A DNA stretch of 64,000 nt from Ampullaceana balthica (Eukaryota > Mollusca > Gastropoda > Lymnaeidae). This document shows, piece by piece, positions 1 to 12,316 of the stretch (position 1 is its first letter; every line of letters starts with the position of its first letter). The position numbers and the translations under genes are program-made. Location: assembly GCA_944989445.1 (NCBI GenBank), contig CALYLW010000014.1, forward strand, positions 4,230,970-4,294,969, given 5' to 3'. The notes beneath the pieces were generated by a model. It was given only the letters and a program-made list of their open reading frames with translations. It was not told the origin of the DNA and ran no database searches.

Positions 1-341
1 CCATCAAGTGTGTTCTCTCCATCAAGTGTGTTCTCTCCATCAAGTGTGTTCTCTCCATCAAGTGTGTTCTCTCCATCAAGTGTGTTCTCTCCATCAAGTG
101 TGTTCTCTCCATCAAGTGTGTTCTCTCCATCAAGTGTGTTCTCTCCATCAAGTGTGTTCTCTCCATCAAGTGTGTTCTCTCCATCAAGTGTGTTCTCTCC
201 ATCAAGTGTGTTCTCTCCATCAAGTGTGTTCTCTCCATCAAGTGTGTTCTCTCCATCAAGTGTGTTCTCTCCATCAAGTATGTTCTCTCCATCAAGTGTG
301 TTCTCTCCATCAAGTGTGTTCTCTCCATCAAGTGTGTTCTC
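1..341. repeat. 18-bp minisatellite, about 19 copies
   Basis: The unit CCATCAAGTGTGTTCTCT is repeated head to tail almost without change (one G-to-A variant near 279). Because 18 is a multiple of three, all frames stay open and give artificial repeat peptides such as (CSLHQV)n. The array runs off the left edge of the window, so its true length is unknown. I see no splice context or start that would make it coding. Confidence 0.95.
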
Positions 342-1106
342 AGTGTTATTATTTTTTTCTCAAACAAGTGTGTCGTCTCTAATACAAGAGTTATCCAATA
401 GTTGGAAAAAATGTAAATATTAATTTAGTACTTGGTTAATATTACCATTCACCACCGACATCAACTTTATGTAAAAAATAAATTACCTCACCCCCTTATC
501 TGACAACAAAAAAGTTTGCACTAAAAGTTTTTTTTAAGGATTTGACTTTAGTAATAGGCCAACAACTGCAGGTTAATGTTACGTACGGTTGAAATTATCG
601 CGACTTATTTTTTTAACGAACTATTTGAATGTTCTATGTTAAAATCTATTGTCTTTGATTTCTGGGTTCAAGCTTCGTTAAAAAGCCGACCCCTTAAAAT
701 GGTAATAAATGTAAACGCATCCCCGATAATTGTTAATATTTTTTTTTAAATATGTTTGGAAATGTGATTCTGTTTTGCTCAATACTTAAAGTCTAAAATC
801 AGAACTAAAATGGTTTCAAAGTACTTGATGCTATGTATACAGATTTCAGTGCATATGTTTCTTTTTGGGGGATGAAAATATTTCACCAACAATCTTATGA
901 GTTCGGTGAAACAAACTGGTGTGACAGGCACAGGCCGGCGTTACATTCCATGACCGGTTAAGGCAACAATTCATCGAGTATTTATCTTGCATCTGCCAAG
1001 TGCTACAATCCGAGGCTGTTGACCAGTCCAAACATTAACTTAAGACGTGCGGTCAGAAATCTGCTTGCTAAACTGATCGATCCATCTGTGAGATGATACT
1101 ACAAGT
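342..1106. other. AT-rich non-coding stretch
   Basis: No convincing exon, RNA gene or delimited element is visible between the first and second minisatellites. It contains poly-T runs and short unconvincing reading frames only. Confidence 0.6.
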
Positions 1107-1806
1107 CTCCGCTATGTAACTCCTATGATACAATATTCAATCTCCGCTATGTAACTTCTATGATACAATATTCAATCTCCGCTATGTAACTCCTATGATA
1201 CAATATTTAATCTCCGCTATGTAACTCCTATGATACAATATTCAATCTCCGCTATGTAACTTCTATGATACAATATTCAATCTCCGCTATGTAACTCATA
1301 TGATACAATATTTAATCTCCGCTATGTAACTCATATGATACAATATTTAATCTCCGCTATGTAACTCATATGATACAATATTCAATCTCCGCTATGTAAC
1401 TCATATGATACAATATTCAATATCCGCTATGTAACTCATATGATACAATATTTAATCTCCGCTATGTAACTCATATGATACAATATTTAATCTCCGCTAT
1501 GTAACTCATATGATACAATATTCAATCTCCGCTATGTAACTCATATGATACAATATTTAATCTCCGCTATGTAACTCCTATGATACAATATTCAATCTCC
1601 GCTATGTAACTCATATGATACAATATTCAATCTCCGCTATGTAACTCATATGATACAATATTCAATCTCCGCTATGTAACTCATATGATACAATATTCAA
1701 TCTCCGCTATGTAACTCATATGATACAATATTTAATCTCCGCTATGTAACTCATATGATACAATATTTAATCTCCGCTATGTAACTCATATGATACAATA
1801 TTCAAC
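1107..1806. repeat. 35-bp minisatellite, 20 exact-length copies
   Basis: The unit starts CTCCGCTATGTAACTC and ends with ATACAATATTCAAT or ATACAATATTTAAT. Copies start every 35 bp from 1107 to 1772 with no insertion or deletion. Variation is limited mainly to a CC/CA/TC choice after the GTAACT core and a C/T choice in ATT(C/T)AAT. Confidence 0.95.
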
Positions 1807-2112
1807 CTCTTAGCGCATCAGGCGGTATACTTCACAACTACGACTTTTGGCGATACGTCTCTGATGTCACTGTTTCACTCATCCAATACACCACGTAACA
1901 ACTCTAATAGTGATATTATGTCACAAGGCGACGTGTCTGAAGGAATTTGAAGATTGTATAGTAAAAGCCATGGTGGAAAGTGGATTGTCAGAAAAAAATA
2001 CATACATTTTGACAAAACCTTGGCAGGCCGATACACACACATAATTTGTAGTTAGTGACGACATAGAATGATTTGAACTCCAGTATGATCTTAATGGATG
2101 GATGAAATTAGT
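1807..2112. other. Unique spacer between minisatellites
   Basis: Short single-copy stretch with no recognisable exon. A minus-strand reading frame (2136 to 1921) has no family resemblance I can see and overlaps the start of the next repeat. Confidence 0.5.
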
Positions 2113-4008
2113 GGCTGGACTGGGTGCTGCTGACACACTGGTTGATCTAGACTGGGTGCTGCTGACACACTGGTTGATCTAGACTGGGTGGTGCTGACAC
2201 GCTGGTTGATCTAGACTGGGTGCTGCTGACACACTGGTTGATCTAGACTGGGTGGTGCTGACACGCTGGTTGATCTAGACTGGGTGCTGACACACCGGTT
2301 GATCTAGACTGGGTGCTGCTGACACGCTGGTTGATCTAGACTGGGTGCTGACACACTGGTTGATCTAGACTGGGTGGTGCTGACACGCTGGTTGATCTAG
2401 ACTGGGTGCTGACACACCGGTTGATCTAGACTGGGTGCTGCTGACACGCTGGTTGATCTAGACTGGGTGCTGACACACCGGTTGATCTAGACTGGGTGCT
2501 GACACACCGGTTGATCTAGACTGGGTGCTGCCACACTGGTTGATCTAGACTGGGTGCTGCTGACACACTGGTTGATCTAGACTGGGTGCTGACACACTGG
2601 TTGATCTAGACTGGGTGCTGCTGACACACTGGTTGATCTAGACTGGGTGCTGCTGACACACTGGTTGATCTAGACTGGGTGGTGCTGACACGCTGGTTGA
2701 TCTAGACTGGGTGCTGACACACCGGTTGATCTAGACTGGGTGCTGCTGACACGCTGGTTGATCTAGACTGGGTGCTGACACACCGGTTGATCTAGACTGG
2801 GTGGTGCTGACACGCTGGTTGATCTAGACTGGGTGCTGACACACCGGTTGATCTAGACTGGGTGCTGCTGACACGCTGGTTGATCTAGACTGGGTGCTGA
2901 CACACCGGTTGATCTAGACTGGGTGCTGACACACCGGTTGATCTAGACTGGGTGCTGCCACACTGGTTGATCTAGACTGGGTGCTGCTGACACACTGGTT
3001 GATCTAGACTGGGTGCTGACACACTGGTTGATCTAGACTGGGTGCTGCTGACACACGGGTTGATCTAGACTGGGTGCTGACACACATGTTAATCTAGACT
3101 GGGTGCTGCTGACACACTGGTTGATCTAGACTGGGTGCTGCTAACACACTGGTTGATCTAGACTGGGTGCTGACACACTGGTTGATCTAGACTGGGTGTT
3201 GACACACTGGTTGATCTAGACTGGGTGCTGCTGACACACGGGTTGATCTAGACTGGGTGCTGACACACATGTTAATCTAGACTGGGTGCTGCTGACACAC
3301 GGGTTGATCTAGACTGGGTGCTGACACACTCGTTGATCTAGAATGGGTGCTAACACACTGGTTGATCTAGACTGGGTGCTGACACACTGGTTGATCTAGA
3401 CTGGGGGCTGACACACATGTTAATCTAGACTGGGTGCTGACACACTGGTTGATCTAGACTGGGTGCTGACACACATGTTAATCTAGACTGGGTGCTGACA
3501 CAATGGTTGATCTAGACTGGGTGCTGATACACTGGTTGATCTAGACTGGGTGCTGACACACATGTTAATCTAGACTGGGTGCTGCTGACACACGGGTTGA
3601 TCTAGACTGGGTGCTGACACACTCGTTGATCTAGAATGGGTGCTAACACACTGGTTGATCTAGACTGGGTGCTGACACACTGGTTGATCTAGACTGGGGG
3701 CTGACACACATGTTAATCTAGACTGGGTGCTGACACACTGGTTGATCTAGACTGGGTGCTGACACACATGTTAATCTAGACTGGGTGCTGATACACTGGT
3801 TGATCTAGACTGGGTGCTGTTTCACTGGTTGATCTAGACTGGTTGCTGACACACCAGTTGATCTAGACGGGGTGCTGACACACTGGTTGATCTAGACTGG
3901 GTGCTGACACACTGGTTGATCTAGACTGGGTGCTGACACACTGGTTGATCTAGACTGGGTGCTGACACACCGGTTGATCTAGACTGGGTGCTGACAAACT
4001 GGTTGATG
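2113..4008. repeat. 29/32-bp minisatellite with higher-order structure, about 62 copies
   Basis: The unit is TGATCTAGACTGGGTGCT(GCT)GACACACTGGT; the optional GCT makes it 29 or 32 bp. Variants (GGTGCTGACACGC, ACACATGTTAATC, GGGGGCT, CTCGTTGATCTAGAATG) recur in ordered blocks. One block with the rare CTCGTTG and AATGGGTGCTAAC variants is found near 3329 and again near 3622, a higher-order period of about 293 bp. Nearly every unit carries a TCTAGA site overlapping GATC. Confidence 0.95.
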
Positions 4009-5082
4009 GGAGATAACTCGATTAGCCCGGTGGAGGTAACTCTCACCATCCCAGCCACGCTCATGACTATTTCAAGCGTTCGACACCTGGGTGGCAACAG
4101 CGGACGAGACAAATTTGTTCGCAAGAGTTACTGCCCCAAAGCTATGCGTTACCGCAGCGTCCCTCTGCCCTACGGATTGGTCAGCAAGTCCGCTAATGGG
4201 CACACGTGTGGGACACACTTTCTCTGAGATCAATTTTCAAGTTTCTCTTTCTCCGCTCCCCTCATTTTTACCTACAGACCATATAACACTGAGGAACTGA
4301 TTTGGATAAAGATATATATTGAAACAAACCTTTTAAAAAAATGGTTTTCCTTTGTGTATAATGAGATTTTACGATGTAATAAACCTTAGCACTTTGAATG
4401 CCTCCAGGGTGACTTTAGAAACGATGTTGCGCTATCCAGATGGTCCTGTAATTTTTGAATTCAAAACACCTAGACGTGACGTGAAATCTGTCTTACTACT
4501 ATTAGGAAACAAATACATTTAATAATGTTGGATCGAGACCAACATATTGTATTAAAGTGCAAACGGCCACAAAAAGTGGTTGGTCGAAACTATAGGGTTG
4601 CGTTACAATGTCACCAGGTGGACATTGCGACTTTCGGGTGCAGAATCTAGTAGAAATGACCCAAGGTAGCGTTAGGGGGTCGCAAACAACGGGGTCTATA
4701 AAACAAATGAGACCATGGCACTGCCCTACTCACCCCTGCCTAAGCAAGCAAGATCACAACAGGGAACCAAACTGCCCGTATTGCAGCCTAGCCAATGCAG
4801 CTGTGGTGCATGTTGTTGTCTTCTTACCATGATCGAGGTTTGAAAAGGGAATCCAGGCGGCTAGTGATTCCCTCGCTCAGTTATAGGTAACTGCCCTGGA
4901 AATGTAGCAGATCGTCAAGAGGTCTTCAGAGTCTAAACTCAAGTCCTCGCCAGTATATGTCAGTTAGTAAAACATAAGATTCATTTTTTAATAAATAGCA
5001 GTAAAACTTAACTAGAATGTTTCCAACCTGTTTACTAAATTAATAATAATAATAATAATAATTGTCCATTAATTTTCCGCAG
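4009..5082. other. Non-coding flank upstream of the first visible GPCR exon
   Basis: I looked here for the missing N terminus, TM1 and TM2 of the GPCR and saw no exon with a suitable hydrophobic segment and N or LAxAD motif. A (TAA)n microsatellite lies at about 5041-5060, just before the polypyrimidine tract and acceptor of exon 5083-5204. Confidence 0.55.
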
Positions 5083-5204
5083 GCTGCAGCTTTCATGACC
5101 TTCTCGTGGACATTCGGAGAGGTCTTGTGCAAGCTGGTCTACTACACCCAGAATGTGAGCATGATTTGCTCTGTCCTCACTCTGACTAGCATTTCACTCG
5201 AGAG
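5083..5204 (+). CDS. GPCR exon a (end of TM2/ECL1, TM3, ER of the ERV motif)
   Basis: The acceptor is TTTTCCGCAG and the donor is AG|GTGAGT. The exon starts in phase 0 and ends two bases into an Arg codon. It encodes FSWTFGEVLCK followed by the TM3 stretch ending SISLER. The conserved TM3 Cys and the E-R pair make this the ECL1-TM3 exon of a class A receptor. The phase-0 acceptor means an upstream coding exon must exist. Confidence 0.9.
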
Positions 5205-8200
5205 GTGAGTAGTCTCGTCAAATTCTTCCAAGACAGAGATTCTAAAATGTGTAGTACGGAATTTTTTTCTCTCCATCTTTCAAGTCGTCAAATAAAAACC
5301 TAGGACCACTTCACTGACACATGACGCGTTATTCAGGTCCTCGGGTTCTCGTGTTCCACTGACCATAGGTCAAGATCCGCTTTACTATTCAATGGGTAAT
5401 TTGAGATGACTTTTTTATGGTAAACTTTCGAAGAGGATGATAACTTAAGAAATAGAGAATCCTGATAATCAGATATGAGTGTTTATTGTTTACTTAGAGA
5501 GTATATAACCTCACATGAGTTATTAATGACGACATTTCTCATTTTAAATTTCATCTAAAAATAAGGTTGATGTTTCAGGCCACATAGCTCATAAATCCTC
5601 TAAGAAAAATGTCTTCCTCACAAAAACAAACAAACAAACAAAAACTCATCAATCTTACATCTTGCTCAGCACATCTTCAGCACGTGTACCAACGACCCTT
5701 TGCCCCGCATTCAATGCGTCCTACCATATTGTAACAAATAGCTGGTGCAGAATGATACGATGAGGGTCGGAGTGGAAGTATAAGCCAGCGAGAGCCAAAT
5801 GTAATAACTATTAAAAGCGATCAATCTACAAGTGTCGTAAGCACGCCCTACACATTCCAGAGTCATGACGAACGCAGAAGGTGAGACACATTTGGAAGGC
5901 GTTTTTTGTCTGCAATCCAGGAAACCGTCACGACATTTTAAAAAAACTTTCAATCAAACATTTTTAATACACCGGTATATTTAAATCGAAAAAGGGTTGG
6001 TTATATTTGCAAATTAATTAATCAAATTCATGTATAAGCTGGTGATGGCCTCACAGCTCAGGATCTATGCTGTACCTTTATTTAGTGATGCCAGATTGAT
6101 TTCAGATTTTTGCCGTGTTCTACCTCAGGAGAACCCAGCCCATCTCTGCAACGAACAATTGCCAGCCTGGGGGTTAGCCCAGCCCCCCCCCCTCAGCTCC
6201 TCCTAACAATGCTAAAAGTAGTCAACCGAAACTTAAATCCGTGGAAACCGGTTATGTGGTCGGCCTTAGCATTTGCAAAGAAAATAAATTAAAATAATAA
6301 AAAAATTAAAAAATTGAAAATTTATAAATATAAATAAACGTCGAGATAACCGATGATCGACATAAACGAAAACCGATTTGATGCCATTCTTAACATGGGC
6401 TTGAAATCGTAATCGTCCTACTAATCCAAAAAAGAAATAGAAACTAGGAACTACTTTTAAAACTTCCTCTCTGGCTCAGGGTTAATCAATTTAAATCTTT
6501 TCCTGGCCAATGTTTAAATATAGTTAGCACAAAACCATTTTTTATGGATGAACATGTCATTAGTAGTAGCAATTAAGTTATAAGATTGAATAGAGGTTGT
6601 AAATGTTGCAAAAGTATCACAATTTTGTGACAAAATATTCTTTTTTTAATAGGTGATTGGTCATGAAGATCGAGATAACAATGAGTTTAAAATTCGGTCC
6701 TCTTTGTGGGGTGAAATAAAAGAATCGACATAACCGATGATAGATAACTCGGCCGTTCCCTTCAAATAATTCGACTTAAGAGTGTACCGAGTTAACTGAG
6801 GTCGAGATACGTGGGTCCCACTGTTAAAATAAAATCAAGTCTCCAGCTTCTCATTGAAGTATATCTAGAAGAAAAATAGTGTAACCATTTTATGCTCTAC
6901 ATTTTAGCTTTTAGTTTTTAATGCAAAGCGCTTTGATTTTTTTTTAAATGCGAACCCAGATGAAACGTTGCAATGTTATTCCACTTACCAGGGGTTAATG
7001 CGCTGATCAATGTATGCGGAAATGAATGATTGTTCAAAGGCGTTTTCTGATTTCAGATTTTGCGTCGTTTCTCATATCAATAAAGCGTCTTCTTTTTAAA
7101 AAAAAATGTATTTCTCCTCTCGTATTGCGTGTTGTTGAATTAAACCTCACATGGGCAATCACAAAAATGTCTCCCCAAAATGATCGAACTCTTCTAATAA
7201 CAAGTTCGCTGCCGGCCTTGTCGGCACTTCAATACGTCCGAGTCGATTTAACCTCTTTGACCTACGACTTCCTGTATTTGCGCAGACGGAGTCTCTTCTA
7301 TCTGGACAGGCGTCTTCCGGTTTCATGACATCAGCGAGATCTGAATGGCGGACCCACCCTGCCGTCTTTTATCGCCACTGGTCAGGAGATGACCTTGGAA
7401 ATGATAAGTCAATGTCAGCTTGGCAAAATAGTACGTTAGTGGAGGGATGTCATGGTGTGGATAACGTAGATATTAAGGAGCAGTTCCTGCCAGATGTATC
7501 ACTATTTACCATTAAAGTATTTAAAATAAAATCTGGACCTTTTATTAGGGTTAAGTCAAATTACAATATGTCTGGGATTAAGTATTACAGTATGTGCTAC
7601 ATTCTGTCTGTGCTTATTTCTTACATTCTGTATGTCCTTAAGTATTTCAGTCTGTCTCGGCTAATATATGGCAATCTGTCTGTGCTTAACTAATAAAGTT
7701 TTTTCTTATGTGTTAAATTCTATCTGTTCTTATATCTTACAGTCCTCTGCTAAAGTATAACATTTTTTCTGTCTACGCTTAGGTATTATAGACTTTCTGT
7801 GCTAGAGCGGTAGAGAAAGTTTATTGTTAGAATATTACCGTTTTTCCCTCTGTAGAATGTTATTCTGTCCATGTCACCAATGTTATATAGATATTTATTG
7901 GGTTAAAATTTTTACCCGAATCTTCGGGATGTCGGTTTTATAGATTTTATTGATGTCAGTTTATTTTAGTCCGCAACCTCCTTATCATTTTCAGTAGAAT
8001 GCCGTATTGGATTAACTAAATTGATATTTATGTAGGTTTATAGTTTAAAACTAATTCAAAGAAACACACTTAAGATTGAACCCCACCGCGGTCTAAACCT
8101 CAAAGGATTAACGAGGATATGCACCAGCACATTATGGTGAATCAAAACACATGGAGTTTAGTTGAGATAACTCATTAAGATGTAGTAAATGCCAATAAAC

Positions 8201-11200
8201 TATCTGCTTCGGGGCTGAATATTTAATTATATGAAGTAATTTGGATTGGGTCGTAAACGGCCGAACACTTCTCTCGAAAGCCGCATTAAAGAACGGCAAG
8301 AGAATTTCAAGCGTTTGCTTTTCGTGAGTTTTTAAAAAATTCTCATTTTTTCCTCTTGTGATTGCTTTGTTAATTGGAACAATCTCTTCATTTAATCATA
8401 ACCCTGTTTCCGAAGTAATAGCAACTGTTTTTCTTTATTAGTTTTTTTTTAAAGCTAACTGCGTATCCTGGGTGCTAAAAGAAAGTTTCCAAAAACGAAA
8501 TATCACCCACACACACACAAATTTTATCATTAGATATTCAACAAGCTGTCAGCACTGGTGTGCAGGGTTACATTTTGAATTTATGACAACATTATGAAAG
8601 CAGATAACTTGGAGATACGTGTTTGAAATCTGTTTTAACTTCACGATTATGATATCACTCTGTCCGAAGGATAATGTTGAAAGAAAAACTGTGTTGAAAA
8701 ATTCACTCGATCATGGAAGGAGTAATTTTGACAGGCGACTTAACAAACAACTTTTTCATGGGAGATTATCGATATTGTGTCACGTTGAAAAATTGTTTCA
8801 ACCTTTGATTGCTTTTAAAATCTTCAATAAAGATTAAATTTTTCTCATCATTTTTGAACTGTTACTGGTCTATGAATTTATGGTTACGCAGAGAAAAATA
8901 TATTTACGTGGGGTAGAGTCTTTTCATCTGGTCTTGGGTTTAAGTTATCTGCTTGGAGATATTAATGAAATAAAATTATTCCCGAGGAGAAATTAAACAT
9001 TTGCGTTGTTAATGGTGTCAAAAACTTGTCTATAGACCACTAAAAAACCTTAAAACTTTATACTAAAGACATTGAAACTTTACGTTAGTTTGTTGACAGT
9101 CACACTTTGATTTACCGTTCTCAGTTTTCCGTTGTGTTCATTCAGAGCGCCTATAGACGGTGTCGTCGTCGTTGAAAAGTTAAATGGTGGAGGCCAAACT
9201 TTTATAGAAATTTTATATTCTCTATTTAGTGCATCCGAAGAGAACTTTTAAAAAATTAAACAGCAGTTTAACTTTTCAAACGATCATTTTTTTTTAAATT
9301 TAAATTTTTTTTAAATTTTATATTTCAACCAATGTGACAATACGATGCTGCGTTGACGTCAGTATTGCGACAATCTCCTCCATGTTATGAGAGTTTGAGT
9401 TCAGAATTATGCAGTCTTTGAAACGTTTAAAAAGTTAGAACTTCATTTAATTAGTTTCCCATAAGAACAATGGATGTAAAATAGCGCTAATCGTGTGGAC
9501 AGCTGTATTTCTGTCGCATTGAGTTAAGAGCAAAAATTTAATATAAAAAGTTCCCCACTAGCTCTTAATATTTTTTGCTATTTTCCTTTTAAAAAAATTT
9601 CTGGTGATTTTTCCTGGTAGAAACATTAACGTAATTTAAAGCAGAGATTCAAGTACCCTGCACGTACAAAAAAAAGTATTCAAATGGTTTAAACCAGGGG
9701 TGAGCAAACTACGGCCCGCAGGCCGCAGCGGCCGCTCTAGGGAGTTTTTTGTGGCCCGCGGAAGCATGCGGTGATATCGAAAAAATCAATAAATTTATGT
9801 TAAAGATATATGTTTGTACTTGAATCGATGCTAAACTTTGGTTAGGTGCAGCCCCTTGATGTTTCATTTCTTACTAATGCGGCCCTCGCCCTAAAAAGTT
9901 TACCCACCCCTGGTTTAAACTAAATACATTTTCCTACCTTTTCGAAATCTTTTAAACGATTTTTAACTTGCTTACCAGAAGATCTCGTACAATCATATTT
10001 ACCATGAAACAGGCCCTAACGATGAAATAAAAAAAAATCGAGAACATTATTTGTTTTTAACCCATTATTTTAGTAAACATTTTTTTTTATTTAAACTGAT
10101 GCTTTGTTTTGATGATTTAATGAACTCTTGTTTAAAACAAACAATATTTCATTATTATTTGTAACTTTTTCTTTTATTGTTCTTTTTTTTATATGACTCT
10201 TTTTTAGGTGGACTAAGATGTTTTTACTCTGTTGAATGATTTATGTAGTTCTTTTCAGGCTCCCAATTGATATATTTTTACCTCACCCAAATTATTGTGG
10301 TTAACAGCGTCAGCTTCGTCAAATAAAGGTGTGACTAAGGAAACTCAGTTTTCCGCTTGTTATGCGCCTAGCCCAATAGAAAAGTTAATTTAGCAGGAAT
10401 TTAAAGAGCATACGTTGTTTATAGAGTAAATCATATTACTTTGATGATAATTCAATATGTAATATATTTTTTTTAAAGATTGAAAAATATTTTTTTTAAA
10501 ACTAAAATGATATTTAAAAACAATAATGTCCATGCCCCAATGTTGAGTCTCACAATAGCTAATACTGCTCCCTTGCCCAACTATAGAGCTCAGATAACAC
10601 ACAAGTACCTCAGTGACTGTCACGCGGCACTTGAATGACACTGAAATGGCGAATGTTAAATGACAAATTGTATATAACTTCATTATACTACAAACACACA
10701 ACAGTCACAAATAATCATGTTCATATTTCCAATCAGGTAATGGAGTACTTGTAGATACAGGCCTAATTAATCCATCAAAGTACACACTTATCTCACAGTA
10801 CCCCAAGTGACATCACACGGCGTTAGACGTTTGAAATAATTATCATTTCTATTATACATCATGCAACAGAATCAATATACATAATTCCCGTTGTCTGTAT
10901 GGTTGTAATGTAATGTAATGCTGTTAGGTGGGGCTGCGATCGAATTTGTTTTATAGTGCTGCACCAAAAATAACACTTTTCGAACGTTCCGCATAAATTG
11001 TTTCAATATGATAATAAATGAATCAAATAAAAATAAATAAAATAAATGAAAGCTCTGTATTACGTTATTTTTTAATCTGATGTGTATTTATTTTGAAAAC
11101 TTCCGTCATTTTTGACGGGTGATACGCTAGTTAAAGTATAATATTCTTAAAATGCTTAATGCAAAAAATGTTCGCCTCGTCTACATTGTATTCAAAACTT

Positions 11201-12247
11201 TGGGAAACATGGAATGAATATCCACACTTCTGTACTGTTCTTTATCTATGTGTTTAATAATGTGTACATTATATGTGTTTAATAATGTGTACATTATATG
11301 TGATTAATAATGTGTACGTTATATGTGTTTAATAATGTGTACATTATATGTGTTTTATAATGTGTACGTTATATTTCACTTCTTTAGTGGATTCTTGAAA
11401 TGAATTTACATTTTTTTTTAAATCTCTACAGACCGGGTCGTATTTGTTGCAATCTAAACATGTTTCCATGATTCAGTGCACTTTTTCCCGATAGACAATA
11501 TGTCAGTATGTAAATTAACATGAGTGTACTATCATTCTTTTTTTTAAAGAGTCCCAATGATCTATTTTCAACACCGACTTATATTCTGCAGCTGTCGTGT
11601 GAGCTGTAAGACGATGCCACGCATTAGTTGCAATATAGAGACAGGTTGTTATCACCGGGTGAAAACCCTTGGCAGACTTTATCCAAACCCGTAATCAGTT
11701 TCTGTGGTTAAGAAAATTGTTTCCCCATAATTATTGGAGATAAATAAAATAGAATGTTGTTGTCTTCTAATCTCACCGGTTTTGTGAGGTGTGTGTGGGG
11801 GGAGGGGGTTGGAGATATCAGGATGACGTGATCAATTATTGTGATGCACTTAGTTCAATATCAATTTTAAACCGCATGGAAAAGACGAGTGAAAAAACTA
11901 TAAATCGGGTTTACCCCTCTGAAAGCCGCCGAGGTGTGCAATTCAAAAACTTGAACATGTGTTACGCGTCTCTACCAAATCATGATTTTAAATACCTTCC
12001 ATAAAAATCACGTGTCTTAAATTATTGGTTTAAACATTTTTCTTAACAGCTGCACTTCACTACAGATGGTCACGGGGCAATGCCCACTTGGTGACGTCAT
12101 GTTCTCGTTGTTAACTTTTATTTTTTATCTTATATTGTCGAGGTCTATGAAGAATGCCCAAAGCCTATTCATGTCCAGAATCCATTTAAAAGACACTGAC
12201 TTCATACGTGTACCTGCGAGCACTTAGTTGATATATGAAGCAGATGC

Positions 12248-12316
<69 letters not shown>

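Noticed and set aside
8..423. Two overlapping repeat-peptide frames at the left edge
   Set aside because: Product of the 18-bp minisatellite; no flanking gene structure.
2113..4008. CRISPR-like array
   Set aside because: Units are contiguous with no unique spacers, and the DNA is animal; it is a minisatellite.
4009..5082. Possible upstream GPCR exon with TM1-TM2
   Set aside because: No segment combined a hydrophobic helix, conserved Asn or Asp motif and phase-0 donor; the exon probably lies outside the window.
7325..7693. 122-codon plus-strand frame
   Set aside because: The second half comes from diverged TCTGT-rich repeats; no motif or neighbour supports it.
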